Positions 14,941 through 16,373 of a DNA stretch of 16,373 nt are shown here, piece by piece. Position 1 is the first letter of the stretch. Every line of letters begins with the position of its first letter. The DNA comes from Catenibacterium mitsuoka_A (GTDB lineage Bacteria; Bacillota_I; Bacilli_A; Erysipelotrichales; Coprobacillaceae). The notes under the pieces were generated by a model. It saw nothing but the letters and a program-made list of their open reading frames with translations, did no database searches and was not told where the DNA came from. The stretch is from the NCBI RefSeq assembly GCF_964259225.1, contig NZ_CAXVKN010000059.1. One strand, 5' to 3'. A program made the position numbers and the translations under genes.

Positions 14941-14969
14941 TTTCTATCAAATGCATTTGATGTTAAAAT
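14941..14969 (+). promoter_or_regulatory. pfp promoter with palindromic operator
   Basis: A -10 box TAAAAT (14964-14969) has a weak -35 TTTCTA (14941-14946) 17 bases upstream. The spacer holds a perfect 16-bp palindrome, ATCAAATGCATTTGAT (14946-14961). A dimeric regulator bound there would cover the RNA polymerase contact region and most likely repress. The regulator is unknown. Confidence 0.55.
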
Positions 14970-14998
14970 GGGGATGAAATATACAAAAGGAGCATAAA

Positions 14999-16234
14999 AT
15001 GAATACGAAAAACTGTTTTATTGGTCAGTCTGGTGGGCCTACGGTTGCCATCAACGCCTCTCTTGCAGGTATTATTACTCAATGCCAGGAAGAAGGATTT
15101 ACTCATATCTATGGTATGATTAATGGTATCCAGGGACTATTAGAAGATCACTTCATGGATCTAGGTACAACATTTAATTCTGAGGAAAAAATTGATGCAT
15201 TAAAGCATTCCCCAGCAATGTATTTAGGAAGCTGTCGTTATAAGCTGCCTACAGTAAGTGATGATAAAGACACTTACGACTTGTTATTTAAAAAATTTAA
15301 TGATTTAGAAATCACTGATTTCTTCTATATTGGTGGAAATGATTCTATGGACACTGTGGCTAAACTTGCTGCTTATGGTGAAACAATCAATTCCCCTATT
15401 CACTTCATTGGGATTCCAAAGACTATCGATAATGATTTGATGGGTACAGATCATACTCCAGGCTTTGGTTCAGCTGCAAAGTATGTTGCAAGCTCTATGT
15501 TAGAAATTGCTTATGATTCTTCTATCTATAAGCTAGATGCAATTACTATTGTAGAAATCATGGGACGTAATGCAGGTTGGTTAACTGCTGCAAGTGCACT
15601 TGCAAGAACTGAATGTAATGATGCCCCTGATCTCATTTATTTACCGGAAGTCGTATTTGATAAAGAACGTTTCTTGAAGGATATTGAAGAAAAGTTCAAA
15701 GAAAAGTCTTCTATCATGATTGCAGTAAGTGAAGGTATTCATGATGAAAACGGAAACTTCTTAGATAGTGGTGATTCACAACAGTATGATGCATTTGGTC
15801 ATCCAATCCATTTTGGTACTGGTAAGGTATTAGAAAATATCTGTAAAGAACATTTTGGATGTAAAGTAAGAAGTATCGAATTAAATGTACTACAAAGATG
15901 TGCAATGCATATTGCCTCTAAAGTAGATATTGATGAATCTTTCTTTATTGGTAAAAAGGCTGTAGAAACAGCACTTGCTGATCATACAAATGTTATGATG
16001 GGTGTTAAGAGAACTAGCAATGATCCATATACTGCAGAATGTATCTATAGTAATGTACAGGATATTGCGAACCTAGAACAGAAAGTTCCAGCAGAGTGGA
16101 TTACTAAAGAAGGTAATGATATCACTCAAGAACTTTATGATTACTTATATCCATTAATCCAGGGTGAAATTGCTATTACTTATAAGAATGGTATTCCTTC
16201 ATATATCGATATTGCCCATTTAAAAGAAAATTAA
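14999..16234 (+). CDS. PPi-dependent 6-phosphofructokinase
   Basis: This enzyme phosphorylates fructose 6-phosphate to the 1,6-bisphosphate, probably using pyrophosphate instead of ATP, reversibly. The 411-residue protein has GQSGGPTVAIN at 9-19, GGNDS at 112-116, PKTIDND at 140-146 and MGRNAGW at 188-194. Asp115 occupies the position of the small Gly that lets ATP enter in ATP-dependent enzymes, and Lys141 replaces the Gly of GTIDND; both are established markers of PPi specificity. Asn114 replaces the more common Asp of GGDDS. The ATG at 14999 follows AAAGGAG at 6 bases. With PFOR next door (separated by the accessory scar) it suggests a PPi-saving glycolysis. Monocistronic, with its own terminator. 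Confidence 0.92.
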   Translation: MNTKNCFIGQSGGPTVAINASLAGIITQCQEEGFTHIYGMINGIQGLLEDHFMDLGTTFNSEEKIDALKHSPAMYLGSCRYKLPTVSDDKDTYDLLFKKFNDLEITDFFYIGGNDSMDTVAKLAAYGETINSPIHFIGIPKTIDNDLMGTDHTPGFGSAAKYVASSMLEIAYDSSIYKLDAITIVEIMGRNAGWLTAASALARTECNDAPDLIYLPEVVFDKERFLKDIEEKFKEKSSIMIAVSEGIHDENGNFLDSGDSQQYDAFGHPIHFGTGKVLENICKEHFGCKVRSIELNVLQRCAMHIASKVDIDESFFIGKKAVETALADHTNVMMGVKRTSNDPYTAECIYSNVQDIANLEQKVPAEWITKEGNDITQELYDYLYPLIQGEIAITYKNGIPSYIDIAHLKEN

Positions 16235-16237
16235 GAA

Positions 16238-16257
16238 CGAATAAAGTCGAATAAAGT
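16238..16257 (+). repeat. 10-bp tandem duplication before the pfp terminator
   Basis: CGAATAAAGT occurs twice without a gap (16238-16247, 16248-16257). The second copy forms the left arm of the terminator; the first could pair with the right arm as an alternative, weaker stem. Confidence 0.7.
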
Positions 16258-16285
16258 CCCTTAAAAATGGGACTTTATTTATTTA
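16250..16285 (+). terminator. Terminator of pfp
   Basis: AATAAAGTCCC (16250-16260) pairs perfectly with GGGACTTTATT (16269-16279) around an 8-base loop, followed by a T-rich tail. Confidence 0.88.
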
Positions 16286-16311
16286 TTGTTTAATTTGCTA
16301 AAGTGAAAAGT

Positions 16312-16353
16312 TAAATTCCACTTTAAAAAGAAACAAAAATAATGTGGAATTTA
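16312..16353. repeat. 10-bp inverted repeat near the right edge
   Basis: TAAATTCCAC (16312-16321) and GTGGAATTTA (16344-16353) are perfect inverses separated by 22 A-rich bases. It is not followed by a T-run on either strand. It may be an operator, the leader of a gene beyond the edge, or an element end; the window stops too soon to tell. Confidence 0.5.
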
Positions 16354-16373
16354 GTCGTTCAGGACTATATTTT

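Noticed and set aside
14957..14985. Alternative pfp promoter TTGATG-17-TATACA
   Set aside because: Its transcription start would fall on the SD of pfp, leaving no ribosome binding site in the transcript.
15714..15905. 63-codon open frame on the minus strand
   Set aside because: Antisense to conserved pfp sequence and Tyr/His-rich as expected of a shadow frame.

Overview
The window is about 16.4 kb of a low-GC Gram-positive chromosome. Strong GGAGG-type ribosome binding sites, SufCDSUB gene order, a PrsA-like lipoprotein, pyruvate:ferredoxin oxidoreductase and a PPi-type phosphofructokinase all point to a fermentative, probably anaerobic Firmicute. My best guess is the Erysipelotrichales, but the sequence alone does not prove this. 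TGA works as a stop (for example sufS) and TGG encodes Trp, so this is not a Mollicute with the altered code.

Layout. (1) 1-250: the first codons of an unidentified minus-strand gene, preceded by a leader that can fold so that its Shine-Dalgarno is sequestered. (2) 251-1711: a HEAT-repeat/Trm11-like methyltransferase fusion. (3) 1778-7061: a minus-strand iron-sulfur assembly operon sufC-sufD-sufS-sufU-sufB with a 5-formyltetrahydrofolate cyclo-ligase as its last gene; the genes overlap or lie a few bases apart. (4) 7083-9156: a divergent promoter and two tandem plus-strand genes for exported foldase-like proteins, a PrsA-type lipoprotein and a membrane-anchored divergent relative. (5) 9184-9591: a HIT hydrolase; 9664-9885: a small Cys-rich protein on the other strand. 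(6) 10009-13542: pyruvate:ferredoxin oxidoreductase (nifJ). (7) 13595-14918: an accessory scar containing a broken phage-type (MuF-like) toxin gene, an intact candidate immunity gene and a truncated YjcQ-like gene, bracketed by an imperfect 26-bp direct repeat. (8) 14999-16234: PPi-dependent phosphofructokinase with a perfect palindrome in its promoter.

How the genes fit together. SUF builds the [4Fe-4S] clusters that the three-cluster PFOR needs. PFOR and PPi-phosphofructokinase both belong to an anaerobic, energy-saving glycolysis. The housekeeping genes look intact. The least explained parts are the toxin/immunity scar between nifJ and pfp, and the structured leader at the left edge.
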